Assembly: GCA_017939795.1 (NCBI GenBank) | Contig: JAGBAA010000071.1 | Span: 1 to 37,080 of the forward strand | Direction of reading: 5' to 3' | DNA from: Thermoguttaceae bacterium | GTDB lineage: Bacteria > Planctomycetota > Planctomycetia > Pirellulales > Thermoguttaceae | Length of the DNA stretch: 37,080 nucleotides | Shown here: piece by piece, positions 1 through 7,963 of the stretch | Numbering within the stretch: the stretch's first letter is position 1 | How the letters are laid out: each line of letters begins with the position of its first letter | Translations under genes and position numbers: made by a program | The notes under the pieces: generated by a model | The model's input: the letters and a program-made list of their open reading frames with translations, nothing else | The model's database searches: none | What the model was told of the DNA's origin: nothing

Positions 1-1995
1 CGGCGCGATGACGGAGGCGTTTCCGTTCTTCGTGACGGTGTAGTATTTCGAATCAAGGACCCCGCCGGTGAGTTCGCCGTTGACGGTCATGGACGTGATC
101 GCGCCGGGAATGGCGTTGACGGCCGCATTGCCCGTGACGGTAAGCGGAGAACCGAGGAGACCGCCGTTCATCGAGTAGTTGCCCTTCAGCGTGAGGCTTT
201 CGCCGGTGCCGGACAGCTTGCCGCCGGTCTGGGTGAATGCGCCTGCGTTGTTCGTGATGGAGTGTACGTTCAGGAAGCCGCCGGAGAGATTGTAGGCGGA
301 ATCTTTATTGATGGTAAGCCCTTTGGTGCTGGTGATGTTCGCGACGCCGCCGGACTGGTTCACGGCAGAGCCATTGAACTCGATGTACAGACCGTCGCCG
401 GAAACGTTCAGTTCACCGCCGGTCATGTTGAGAATACCGACGTTGTTCGGGCCGATGTGTATCGCGCCTTTCGTATAGGTGGTGACGCCGGAGGCGTTGA
501 CCGTGCCTCCGTTGAGGTTGAAGATGCCTTTACTTCCGCGCCCGATGACGATACCGACGTTCTTGTCGTTATTTATTGCGTAGGAATTGAGCGTTCCGCC
601 GTTGATGTTGACAGTGACCAGCGAGTTGACAGCACTGTTGACTTCACCCATGATGAAGAAACTGACGTCCGCCTGTCCGCCGTTCAGAGTAAAGGAACCG
701 TTCGTACCGCCATGACCGAGACGGAGCTGCGAGTGCTCGATCTTGCCGGAGTTCATGATGATCTCGCCGCCGTCTCTGGAGCGGATATTTCCGCCTTTGA
801 GCGTTCCGCCGTTGATGTAGAGGGTGGTCGAGAAATTATCGGTGTTGCTGACGTTGAGCGTGCCGCCGGGGAGGATGGTGACGAGATTCGTCTTGTTCAG
901 GTTCGCGCCGGTGGCAGTGAGCGTGACGGCCGTAGTCGTACCGCCGACGTGGATGCCCAGCGGAGTGGTCGAGCCGTCGTAAGTGAGCGATTTCGTTCGG
1001 ACCCACGCGGTGTTCGTGTTCGTCCAGGCGGAAACTTCCGCGTCCATCTGGTACGTATGGCCCGCGGCGATCTGGCCGGTGAAGTACGCATTTTCCTTTG
1101 CGTTCAGGACCCGGTCAAAGAGCATCGTATTGCCGTTCCCTTTGATGACCGTCTTCGCGGAGGCTTCGAGAGATTCCGACCAGACTTTTCCGGTGAGGCG
1201 GTCCGCCTTCTGATTCCCGCTGATCGTATCGGAATCGACCCACCAGCCGGTCATGCCGATGTTCGGCGCGATGGTGAGATTCACGACGTCGCCGTGTGAG
1301 AGTTCATGGGAATAGACGGATGTATTGTCCATCGAGCCGATGAGGATCTCTTTGTTGTTATTGTTTGTGCTGCCGATGGTGAAATTCTGATTCTGCATAT
1401 TGTGCCCGCCCGGGTTGGCAGAACCGATGAGCTGACCATTAATATAAAGGTTCTGATTCGTTCCGTTAGAGGTCGAGACGATATGGTACCAGTCTTCGGA
1501 GAAGGGATGCGCGTTCCATGTATTGTTGTACACGGGGGTCAGGTCGCCGCCCCACCAGTAGTGACGGAAACCGGGGTTAGTTCCATCGTCATACTCGCCG
1601 TTAAAAGTACGGAGGGCGTTGCACCGTTTGGTTGAGCCGTATGTTCCCCAGCCGACGATTCCGTGATTGGCCTTTGTCGGAGTCTGCACGTAAGAAGAAA
1701 TCGTGTACGCACTCGCGCCGGTCGGAAGGTTGGCGATGGTGTAGTTCGTGCCGGTCCCGCGAAGGTAACTCGTGCCGTCGGAAGTGTAGATGCCGTCCGC
1801 GAAGGAAACACCGGTCGTGCCTTTCGTGTTCACGATGTTCAGATCTGCCGTTCCCGTGACGGAGTTGACGGCATTTCCGGCATCGTAGTTCCAGAAACCG
1901 ACCATTTCCGCGGAAACAGGGGCGCAAAGGACCATACCGGCCAGAACGGAAAGGGCTATCTTATGTGTATTGTGCAGGGACGATTTTTTGTTCAT
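1..1995 (-). CDS. Secreted LamG plus beta-helix adhesin-like protein (C-terminus beyond window)
   Basis: The frame is open from the ATG at 1995-1993 to the window edge, 665 codons with no stop, so only the N-terminal part is seen. Residues 1 to about 27 form a signal peptide (MNKKSSLHNTHKIALSVLAG, then a hydrophobic stretch ending PVSA). Residues about 28-215 resemble a LamG/concanavalin-like lectin domain (DWYHIVSTSNGTNQNLYING, then a loop ending in GSMDNTSVY). After about residue 260 come repeated Gly/Asn-rich strands such as FNLNGGTVNASG, LNMTGGELNVSG and VNINGGTLN, typical of autotransporter-like or PEP-CTERM-type beta-helices. GGGAG (2007-2003) lies 7 nt before the ATG, and a strong promoter sits at 2063-2036. 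The likely role is a surface or extracellular binding protein. The anchor type and any enzymatic domain cannot be known because the C-terminus is missing. Confidence 0.85.
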   Translation of the reverse strand, partial: MNKKSSLHNTHKIALSVLAGMVLCAPVSAEMVGFWNYDAGNAVNSVTGTADLNIVNTKGTTGVSFADGIYTSDGTSYLRGTGTNYTIANLPTGASAYTISSYVQTPTKANHGIVGWGTYGSTKRCNALRTFNGEYDDGTNPGFRHYWWGGDLTPVYNNTWNAHPFSEDWYHIVSTSNGTNQNLYINGQLIGSANPGGHNMQNQNFTIGSTNNNNKEILIGSMDNTSVYSHELSHGDVVNLTIAPNIGMTGWWVDSDTISGNQKADRLTGKVWSESLEASAKTVIKGNGNTMLFDRVLNAKENAYFTGQIAAGHTYQMDAEVSAWTNTNTAWVRTKSLTYDGSTTPLGIHVGGTTTAVTLTATGANLNKTNLVTILPGGTLNVSNTDNFSTTLYINGGTLKGGNIRSRDGGEIIMNSGKIEHSQLRLGHGGTNGSFTLNGGQADVSFFIMGEVNSAVNSLVTVNINGGTLNSYAINNDKNVGIVIGRGSKGIFNLNGGTVNASGVTTYTKGAIHIGPNNVGILNMTGGELNVSGDGLYIEFNGSAVNQSGGVANITSTKGLTINKDSAYNLSGGFLNVHSITNNAGAFTQTGGKLSGTGESLTLKGNYSMNGGLLGSPLTVTGNAAVNAIPGAITSMTVNGELTGGVLDSKYYTVTKNGNASVIAP

Positions 1996-2035
1996 GAGAC
2001 TGCTCCCAAAATATTAATGATCATAAAACTTTATC

Positions 2036-2063
2036 ATTTTAATCCGTTTTTTATATCTGTCAA
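2036..2063 (-). promoter_or_regulatory. Sigma-70-like promoter for the adhesin-like gene
   Basis: On the minus strand TTGACA (2063-2058) is followed after 16 bp by TAAAAT (2041-2036), about 40 bp before the start codon at 1995. It is back to back with the promoter at 2197-2224. The 302-bp gap 1996-2297 is AT-rich, and nothing else was recognised in it. Confidence 0.75.
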
Positions 2064-2196
2064 TCATTTCTTGATTTTTTTCGATGAATTTGTTGAAATT
2101 TTTTTATTTTTTGGGGTTGATGGATTAAAAATATCGAGTTTGCGGGATGCGAGTTTTGAACTATTGAAAATCTTTTGTGAAATTTCCATTTCGGTC

Positions 2197-2224
2197 TTGA
2201 CACGGTGCGCCTGGTGCGTATACT
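2197..2224 (+). promoter_or_regulatory. Sigma-70-like promoter for the glycosyltransferase pair
   Basis: TTGACA (2197-2202), a 16-bp spacer and TATACT (2219-2224) make a near-consensus promoter. Predicted initiation is near 2231, which fits the GT8 start at 2298. Confidence 0.78.
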
Positions 2225-2297
2225 TTAAAAGCTGGGCCGTAGAACTTTGCGGTGTGTTTTGCGGAACTATGGAAAACAGAACCGAAATAAGGATGTC

Positions 2298-3248
2298 ATG
2301 AAAATTCCTGACGTGATCTATATTGCCTTGGGTACCGACGATAAATACTGCAAGTACGCCGGCTGCTGCATTGCTTCGATCCTTCTCTCAGCGGAGAAGG
2401 AGGATCGATTTTGCTTTTATGTGGTCGATAACGGGATCTCGGCGAAGAATAAGTCGCGATTGGCGAAACTTCAGAAGCTCCGGCCGCATGAGCTGGTCTT
2501 CCTGAAACCGGACATGGTGAAACTTCAGGACCTTCCGCAGTGCGCGTATCTCGGGCTTTCTACATACCTGCGGCTGCTTCTTCCCGAACTTCTCCCGGAG
2601 GCGGACCGACTTCTCTATTTAGATTGCGACATGATCGTGACGAAATCGCTTTCGGAACTGTGGAATGCGGACCTTCATGGAAAGGCTGCGGGGGTGGTCG
2701 AAGACTACGGCGAGCATTACAATCGGCGCGCAGAGGCACTTGGGATCGACTTTTACTTCAATGCCGGGATGCTTCTTCTGGATCTGAAACAGATCCGTGA
2801 ACGCGAGCTTTTCCGTGAGGTCATGAACTGGACGCTCGAAAATCCAGAGAAAGTCAAATTCGGCGATCAGGACGGTCTGAATGTGATCCTGAGAAATGAT
2901 TCTATGGAACTGCCTGAAAATTGGAATATTCAGATCAATCCGTACGGTGTGCAGGAAAATATGTTGGATGCCGGTAAAGTTCAGGTACTTGAAGAATGCT
3001 GCGGTATTCTGCATTATATCATGGCTCCGAAACCGGATAAATATGAATTTTCACTTCCGCAGAAAAAGTATTTTCTTTCGGTTCTCGCAAAAACCAGATG
3101 GAGAGGTCGATTTGAAAAAGGGAGCTGGGGAACGCGGATCACGAAACTGGTCAAGGAAAACGCGGTCTATCAATGGTATCGAAATCACAGGATCCGTCTC
3201 AAAAAATGGCTGAAAGGCGAAAAAGAGAGAGAGGGAAACACGATATGA
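2298..3248 (+). CDS. Glycosyltransferase family 8 protein
   Basis: A 316-residue GT8-type (GT-A fold, retaining) glycosyltransferase, likely transferring a hexose from a nucleotide sugar onto a surface glycan in the cytoplasm. The N-terminus VIYIALGTDDKYCKYAG and the metal-binding DCD motif (residues 109-111, in LYLDCDMIV) are typical, as are FYFNAGMLLLDL (about 154-165) and GDQDGLN (about 204-210). The C-terminus is basic. The start at 2298 is preferred over an in-frame ATG at 2247 because AAGGA lies 4 nt upstream of it and the family N-terminus begins there. The gene overlaps the next by 4 bp (ATGA), so the two are translationally coupled. Acceptor and sugar cannot be predicted. Confidence 0.9.
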   Translation: MKIPDVIYIALGTDDKYCKYAGCCIASILLSAEKEDRFCFYVVDNGISAKNKSRLAKLQKLRPHELVFLKPDMVKLQDLPQCAYLGLSTYLRLLLPELLPEADRLLYLDCDMIVTKSLSELWNADLHGKAAGVVEDYGEHYNRRAEALGIDFYFNAGMLLLDLKQIRERELFREVMNWTLENPEKVKFGDQDGLNVILRNDSMELPENWNIQINPYGVQENMLDAGKVQVLEECCGILHYIMAPKPDKYEFSLPQKKYFLSVLAKTRWRGRFEKGSWGTRITKLVKENAVYQWYRNHRIRLKKWLKGEKEREGNTI

Positions 3249-4285
3249 CGCCTTATATTTCTATCATTATTCCCGTTTTTAACGTCGAAAAGTATCTGCG
3301 GCAGTGCCTCGATTCCGTACGGAACCAGACGCTGAAGGAGATCGAGATCATCTGTATCGATGACGGTTCGACAGACGATTCCGGGAAGATCTGCGATGAA
3401 TATGCGGCAGAGGATGCGCGTTTCGTCGTCATACATCAGGCGAATGCCGGTCAGTCGGCTGCGAGAAACCGGGGGATCGGGCTGGCACGCGGAAAGTATA
3501 TCGCGTTTCTGGATTCCGATGACTGGGCGGATCTGGAAATGTGTGAAAAAGCCTGGCGTCTTGCTGAGGAGAAAGAGAGCGAAGTCGTTCAGTTTTTTTA
3601 TCAAACCGACATTCCTTCCGAAAATTTCATTACGAAATTTCACCAGCTTACGTCGGAAAGCTGCACAGAACTGTTTGAGAAAATAGAGTGCGTCGAAGCC
3701 GGGTACTGTGTCGTATGGAATCGCCTGTATCTGACGCAATTCCTTCGCGAAAATCAGATTCGATTTATTGAAGGTCTCCTTTTTGAAGATGAGCATTTTT
3801 CCCGAAAAGTCGCATGGCTGGCCCGGAGGATCGACATTCTTCCGGAGGATCTGGTCACGTATCGCTACGGGATCGGATTTTCCAATCGACCGAGCGAAAA
3901 AAGAAGGAAGATCGAGTACATCCCGCTCTTTACGGCACTTAAAGACGATTTCGAAAAATGCGGTGCCGGACCTGATTTGCTGGATTATGTGACGAAATTG
4001 AAATTTTACTGGTTTCGGCAGGTCTATTGTATGTTTCACGGTACGGAACTTGAAAATGAGGTTCGCCAAATGATCGTATCTTCCGTACGCAGTAATGAAT
4101 GGCGAATGTTCCTGTTTCCCAATCGGCATCTTTCTCCCAAAACGGCTGCATTTTTTTGGTTTCTGGCAGGGAAACCTGTTCGTGCCTGTCTTGTGCGGAC
4201 GCTCGGCATGATCCCGCGGAGGATCGACAAAATACGCGCCAGCCTCGAAAAACGCAAAGCTGTACGAAGAAAGAAGCCGAAATGA
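3245..4285 (+). CDS. Glycosyltransferase family 2 protein
   Basis: A 346-residue GT2 (inverting GT-A) enzyme of the EpsJ/WcaA-like kind used for capsule, exopolysaccharide or O-antigen-like glycans. The N-terminal half carries ISIIIPVFNVEKYLRQCLDS, the nucleotide-binding DDGSTD (residues 39-44), ARNRGIGLARG and the DxD-type DSDD (90-93). The C-terminal half is less conserved and ends in a basic tail (KRKAVRRKKPK). The ATG at 3245 overlaps the stop of the GT8 gene and has GAGGGA just upstream; an in-frame ATG at 3173 lies inside the GT8 gene and would add a charged, non-homologous leader. No transport or polymerase gene adjoins, so the glycan product is unknown. Confidence 0.9.
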   Translation: MTPYISIIIPVFNVEKYLRQCLDSVRNQTLKEIEIICIDDGSTDDSGKICDEYAAEDARFVVIHQANAGQSAARNRGIGLARGKYIAFLDSDDWADLEMCEKAWRLAEEKESEVVQFFYQTDIPSENFITKFHQLTSESCTELFEKIECVEAGYCVVWNRLYLTQFLRENQIRFIEGLLFEDEHFSRKVAWLARRIDILPEDLVTYRYGIGFSNRPSEKRRKIEYIPLFTALKDDFEKCGAGPDLLDYVTKLKFYWFRQVYCMFHGTELENEVRQMIVSSVRSNEWRMFLFPNRHLSPKTAAFFWFLAGKPVRACLVRTLGMIPRRIDKIRASLEKRKAVRRKKPK

Positions 4286-4300
4286 CGCGGTTTGAAAAAA

Positions 4301-4348
4301 TGCCGAAATTCTCCCGACTACTAAAATTAGGGAAATTTCGGCGTTTTT
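4301..4348 (+). terminator. Intrinsic terminator after the glycosyltransferase pair
   Basis: GCCGAAATT (from 4302) pairs with AATTTCGGC (ending 4342), extended by CTCCC/GGGA, and is followed by GTTTTTG. It lies 16 bp after the GT2 stop codon. Confidence 0.75.
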
Positions 4349-4428
4349 GTGTACTTTTAAGCAACAAAGAAATAAAAGGCGTTATTTTTGCTGTGTTTCC
4401 TTGTACCCAATTTGCTTAGGATGCGAAA

Positions 4429-6585
4429 ATGCTCAGACTGTTCCAGTGTGTTTTTGTTTGCGTCTCACTTTTTCTTTTAACCTTCATTTTCCTGCTGATC
4501 CCCGGATCGGTTCAGAGTGCGCCTATCGCGGAAGATTGCCCGGACGGCGTCTGTGCGCTTCCGATGGCTGGAAATGCGGCAGAAGGGCGTTTCGCGGTCC
4601 TGTCGCCGGTCGGAAAGGGGAGCGTGGAGAGCATCGAGCAGGCTCCGCGTCTCGAAACACTTGACGGAAAGACCATCGCGATCGTCGGCGGAAGTTTCAT
4701 GGCGTACGTGACGCATCCGGAACTCAAACGGCTCATTCTTGAAAAGTATCCGACGGCGAAAGTTCTCGTTTTGAGCGAAGTCGGCTCCGCGGGTCCGTGG
4801 CCGAGACCGGGGGTGGTGCGTCCGGAAAAAGAAGCGTTTCAGAAGAAGCTGAAGGAATTGAAGATCGACGCCGTCATTTCTGGAAACGGAGGCTGCGGTC
4901 TCTGCACGCCGAAGGAAATGGGGTCGTGTATCGCGGCGGAGTATCTGGGGATCCCGTCCGTCATGATCGCGGCGCCCGGTTTCGTGACGCAGGCGCGCTC
5001 CGCTGCCGTGACTGCCGGAGTCCCCGTTCCGCGTGTGGCGGAGTATCCCGGTGCGTTCGTTTCGCATTCGCGTGAGGAACTTCTTGAAAATACGCAGAAA
5101 GTTCTCTGGCCGCAGATCCTCAAAGCATTGACCGAGCCGCTGACGGAAGAGGAAAAGTCGGCGTCCGGCGAAGGAGCGAACATGGCGGATGATGCGGTCG
5201 TCTTTACCGGTTCGCTTGCCGAGATCCATCATTTCTTCGCGGAAAACGGCTGGACGGACGGTTTACCGATCGTGCCGCCGACGAAAGAGCGCGTCGCGGA
5301 ATTTCTGAAATTTACCGATCTTGACCCAAACGAGACCATCGGCCCTCTCCCGGTCGCGAACCGGAATGTGAGCATTCGGAAAGTGGCGGTCAACGGCGTC
5401 ATGGCGGGTTGTCCGCCGGAATTCATGCCGATCCTCATTGCCTTCACGCGGGCCATGGCAGACGGAAACTTTCGCCGTGCGCTCTCCAGTACACACGCCT
5501 GGACACCGTACTGCTGGGTGAACGGTCCGCTGGGACGCCAGTTGGGGATCGACTGCGCACAGGGGGAGATCTCCGAGCAGCGCAACGCGGCGATCGGGCG
5601 GTTCATCAACCTTGCGATGCTGAATTTCGGCGGGTACTATGTGAAGGAAAACCGAATGGGGACCTTTGGCTATCTGATGCCGTGGTGCATGGCGGAAGAT
5701 GAGCCGGCTGCGGTGAAGATCGGCTGGAAACCATGGCACATGACGCAGGGGTTCGGACTGAACGAGAACACGCTGACTGCGGCGTCTGCGCTTTCGTGGG
5801 GAAACAATCTGTCGCCGGCGACGGACGATCCGAAGAAAATCATGGAGCTGATGGCGTGGGACGCCGTCGAAAAGCAGCAGTTCGCCCTCGGCAGCGGCAT
5901 GCCGTTCGTTTACCGGACGATGCTCGTGACGGAGTACGTCGCGCGGGACCTGGCGAAAGAGTACGCTTCGAAAAAATCGCTTGAAGAGGCGCTGATCTTC
6001 ACGGCTCGCCGACCGCTGGCGGAACGCGCATACGCGAACTACTGGGCCAATCCGGGAAGTGCGTTCGACCCGGAAACGTACTCGATGCGCCGCCACGAGA
6101 CGCGGATCTCTTCCACAGAAGACGGTCAGGAAACTGCGGCTCCGCCGTGGCTCGCGTGGAGTGGGCTGGAAACGCTCGAAACGGTCCCCGTCATGACGGA
6201 AAACAAAACGGCGATCCTCGTGACCGGCGACGCAAACCGAAACAAAACGATGTGCGTCCCCGGAGGCGGTTTCGCGACTATACGGATCGACCTGCCGAAG
6301 AATTGGGACGAACTGACCGAAAAACTCGGATACGCGCCGCTCTCTTCGTTTGAGCTTAAGTCGGACCTGAAGCCGGACGACCCGCCGAGACGGACCTACG
6401 CGCCGACACGCCGGACTCCGGGAATGAACGGCGGAGCGCGAAGAGAGCCGGGCATGAACGGCGGGATGCGCCGGGATCCCCGAATGAACGGAGAGTTTCG
6501 GCGTGACCCGCGCATGGGAGGGACACCGCGCGACCCGCGCATGGGAGGTTCCGGACGCCGTTCTTTTGAAGGGAACCGTGAGTGA
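4429..6585 (+). CDS. Secreted UGSC-like protein with Arg/Pro/Met/Gly-rich tail
   Basis: A 718-residue protein with an N-terminal signal peptide (hydrophobic 8-25, likely cleavage near SVQSAP). Residues about 75-240 resemble the UGSC (seleno)protein family: KTIAIVGGSFMAYVTHPEL, then NGGCGLCT with a CxxC (Cys156, Cys159) where UGSC members carry U/C-G-x-C. The second region starts with GWTDGLPIVPPT (274-285) and runs to about 650; proteins joining these two regions occur in bacterial genomes, but their reaction is not known to me. The tail from about 660 is low complexity, with repeated RRDPRMNG/RDPRMGG units. AGGA (4418-4421) lies 7 nt before the ATG. It appears to be a single-gene unit between two terminators. 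A thiol-based redox role is inference; no TGA/Sec codon is used. Confidence 0.7.
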   Translation: MLRLFQCVFVCVSLFLLTFIFLLIPGSVQSAPIAEDCPDGVCALPMAGNAAEGRFAVLSPVGKGSVESIEQAPRLETLDGKTIAIVGGSFMAYVTHPELKRLILEKYPTAKVLVLSEVGSAGPWPRPGVVRPEKEAFQKKLKELKIDAVISGNGGCGLCTPKEMGSCIAAEYLGIPSVMIAAPGFVTQARSAAVTAGVPVPRVAEYPGAFVSHSREELLENTQKVLWPQILKALTEPLTEEEKSASGEGANMADDAVVFTGSLAEIHHFFAENGWTDGLPIVPPTKERVAEFLKFTDLDPNETIGPLPVANRNVSIRKVAVNGVMAGCPPEFMPILIAFTRAMADGNFRRALSSTHAWTPYCWVNGPLGRQLGIDCAQGEISEQRNAAIGRFINLAMLNFGGYYVKENRMGTFGYLMPWCMAEDEPAAVKIGWKPWHMTQGFGLNENTLTAASALSWGNNLSPATDDPKKIMELMAWDAVEKQQFALGSGMPFVYRTMLVTEYVARDLAKEYASKKSLEEALIFTARRPLAERAYANYWANPGSAFDPETYSMRRHETRISSTEDGQETAAPPWLAWSGLETLETVPVMTENKTAILVTGDANRNKTMCVPGGGFATIRIDLPKNWDELTEKLGYAPLSSFELKSDLKPDDPPRRTYAPTRRTPGMNGGARREPGMNGGMRRDPRMNGEFRRDPRMGGTPRDPRMGGSGRRSFEGNRE

Positions 6586-6622
6586 CCCTCTGCGGGATCG
6601 TGAGTTTCCCGGTTCAAATCGA

Positions 6623-6677
6623 CCGCTGACTGAGGAGCTTTCCTGAAATGTACGGCTCCGCAGTCCGCGGTTTTTTT
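6623..6677 (+). terminator. Intrinsic terminator after the UGSC-like gene
   Basis: CCGC-t-GACTG-a-GGAGC (6623-6638) pairs with GCTCC-g-CAGTC-c-GCGG (6655-6670), with two symmetrical single mismatches, and is followed by seven T. Confidence 0.85.
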
Positions 6678-6698
6678 CCAATTTTTTAGTCCCGCCCC

Positions 6699-6727
6699 TT
6701 GACTTTTGCGCCGTATCGGATTAAAAT
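6699..6727 (+). promoter_or_regulatory. Sigma-70-like promoter for the SGNH hydrolase gene
   Basis: TTGACT (6699-6704), 17 bp, TAAAAT (6722-6727). Initiation near 6734 leaves an in-frame ATG at 6742 almost at the transcript end, which supports the start at 6802. Confidence 0.75.
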
Positions 6728-6801
6728 GACATTTCGTTTGAGTGCTTTCCTGGGAAACGCACCCACTCCATCCCCAACCTTTTTTCAATCAGGAGCAGAT
6801 C

Positions 6802-7563
6802 ATGAAACGAATTTTGGCCCTCTCCCTTTCCCTTTCTCTCTCCCTTTTTCTGACGTTCGGTCTCGTCGTGACCTTGCAGGCTGCCGGAGAAAATCATCTC
6901 GCGGTCCAGTCTGTCTCGGGGATGAACGAAACCGGCTGGCGTTCCTTCTGGAAACCCCGTTTTGAGCAGAAATTCAAGCAGGCGGAGTCGGAAGAGATCG
7001 ACATCGTGCTGCTCGGCGACTCCATCACGAACTTTTGGGAAGGAAACGGAAAGGACGCCTACGCGAAGTGGTTCGGGAACCGTAAAGTTCTGAATCTCGG
7101 TTTCAGCGGAGACCGAACGCAGCACACGATCTGGATCGTAAAGGATTCGGGGATCCTCGACAAGATCGATCCGAAACTTTTTGTTCTGATGATCGGCACC
7201 AACAACGTGGGCTGGAATGAAACGGATCCGGCACAGACGCAGGAAGGGATCCGCGAGATCCTTCGTCTCGTGCGTGAAAAGAAGCCGAACGCGAAGATCG
7301 TTCTTTTCTCGGTCTTTCCGCGCGGTGCGAACAGCCAGGACAAAATGCGTCAGCTTGTGAATCAGATCAACGAAGGCGTCCCAGCCATGGCCGACGGCGA
7401 AAATATCTTCTACGTTGACATCAACCCGCAGCTTCTCGAAGCGGACGGCGACACGCTCTCCCGCGACATGATGCCCGATCTTCTCCATCCCGGTGCGAAA
7501 GGGTACGAGATCTGGGGCGCTGCGATCGATCCGTTCGTGAAGAAATACGTAGAAGGTAAATAG
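6802..7563 (+). CDS. Exported SGNH/GDSL-family hydrolase
   Basis: A 253-residue serine esterase/lipase-type hydrolase of the SGNH superfamily, close in pattern to platelet-activating-factor acetylhydrolase-like members. A signal peptide covers residues 1-28 (MKRILALSLSLSLSLFLTFG). The family blocks are in order: GDSI with nucleophile Ser74 (72-75), block II GFSGDRTQ (100-107), GTNN (132-135) and the catalytic DLLHP (Asp226, His229). Length is normal. AGGAG (6791-6795) sits 6 nt before the ATG. In this setting the substrate could be an acetyl or other ester on plant polysaccharide, but that is inference from neighbours. The active site looks complete. Confidence 0.88.
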   Translation: MKRILALSLSLSLSLFLTFGLVVTLQAAGENHLAVQSVSGMNETGWRSFWKPRFEQKFKQAESEEIDIVLLGDSITNFWEGNGKDAYAKWFGNRKVLNLGFSGDRTQHTIWIVKDSGILDKIDPKLFVLMIGTNNVGWNETDPAQTQEGIREILRLVREKKPNAKIVLFSVFPRGANSQDKMRQLVNQINEGVPAMADGENIFYVDINPQLLEADGDTLSRDMMPDLLHPGAKGYEIWGAAIDPFVKKYVEGK

Positions 7564-7840
7564 TCCGTCTTGCCGAACATACCTGTGCAGGAAAGTTTTG
7601 GCCATGAAATTGACGAAAAGACGCGGAGTTTTCGGGAAATTTTCAAATTACTTTGCGTCTTTTCGCGGAATTCCTGTCAGAAAGTTCCTTCATCATGTAT
7701 TCGGTGTTTCCTTCCTCACCAGTACTGCTTTCGATCTGTTTCGCGTTTCTTTCGTTTTTTGCTCAGTGGGCCTGTTTTTCAAATTTTCTGAATTTTTTGC
7801 GGGAAATTTTGATTTTCCCGAAATTTCATGAGGATGGTTC
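7564..7840 (+). other. AT-rich intergenic stretch with two inverted repeats
   Basis: No convincing gene lies here. CGAAAAGACGC (7614-7624) and GCGTCTTTTCG (7655-7665) form a perfect 11-bp inverted repeat with a 30-nt loop. CGGGAAA (7800-7806) and TTTCCCG (7814-7820) form a 7-bp hairpin just upstream of the next promoter. The first may end the hydrolase transcript, although no T-run follows the stem. Short open frames here have no ribosome binding site and no recognisable family. Confidence 0.5.
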
Positions 7841-7869
7841 TTGACTTTTTTCTGCACATTTTCTATAAT
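7841..7869 (+). promoter_or_regulatory. Sigma-70-like promoter for the oxidoreductase/HEAT operon
   Basis: TTGACT (7841-7846), 17 bp, consensus TATAAT (7864-7869). Initiation near 7876 gives a leader of about 88 nt before the ATG at 7964. Confidence 0.82.
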
Positions 7870-7963
7870 TGATCCTTAGATGCTGCTTCGACATCCCAGA
7901 TCCTGTTCGTCGGCCAACAGTGTTTGACGGCGGATCTGCTCACCTTAATTTCAGGAGATTTTT

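Noticed and set aside
262..1299. Plus-strand open frame of 345 codons
   Set aside because: It is antisense to the adhesin-like gene, whose minus-strand frame has a signal peptide, promoter, ribosome binding site and recognisable repeats; the plus-strand product has no family features.
7570..7844. Three overlapping short plus-strand frames in the gap after the SGNH hydrolase
   Set aside because: They are AT-driven, Phe/Ser-rich, lack ribosome binding sites and overlap one another and the next promoter region.
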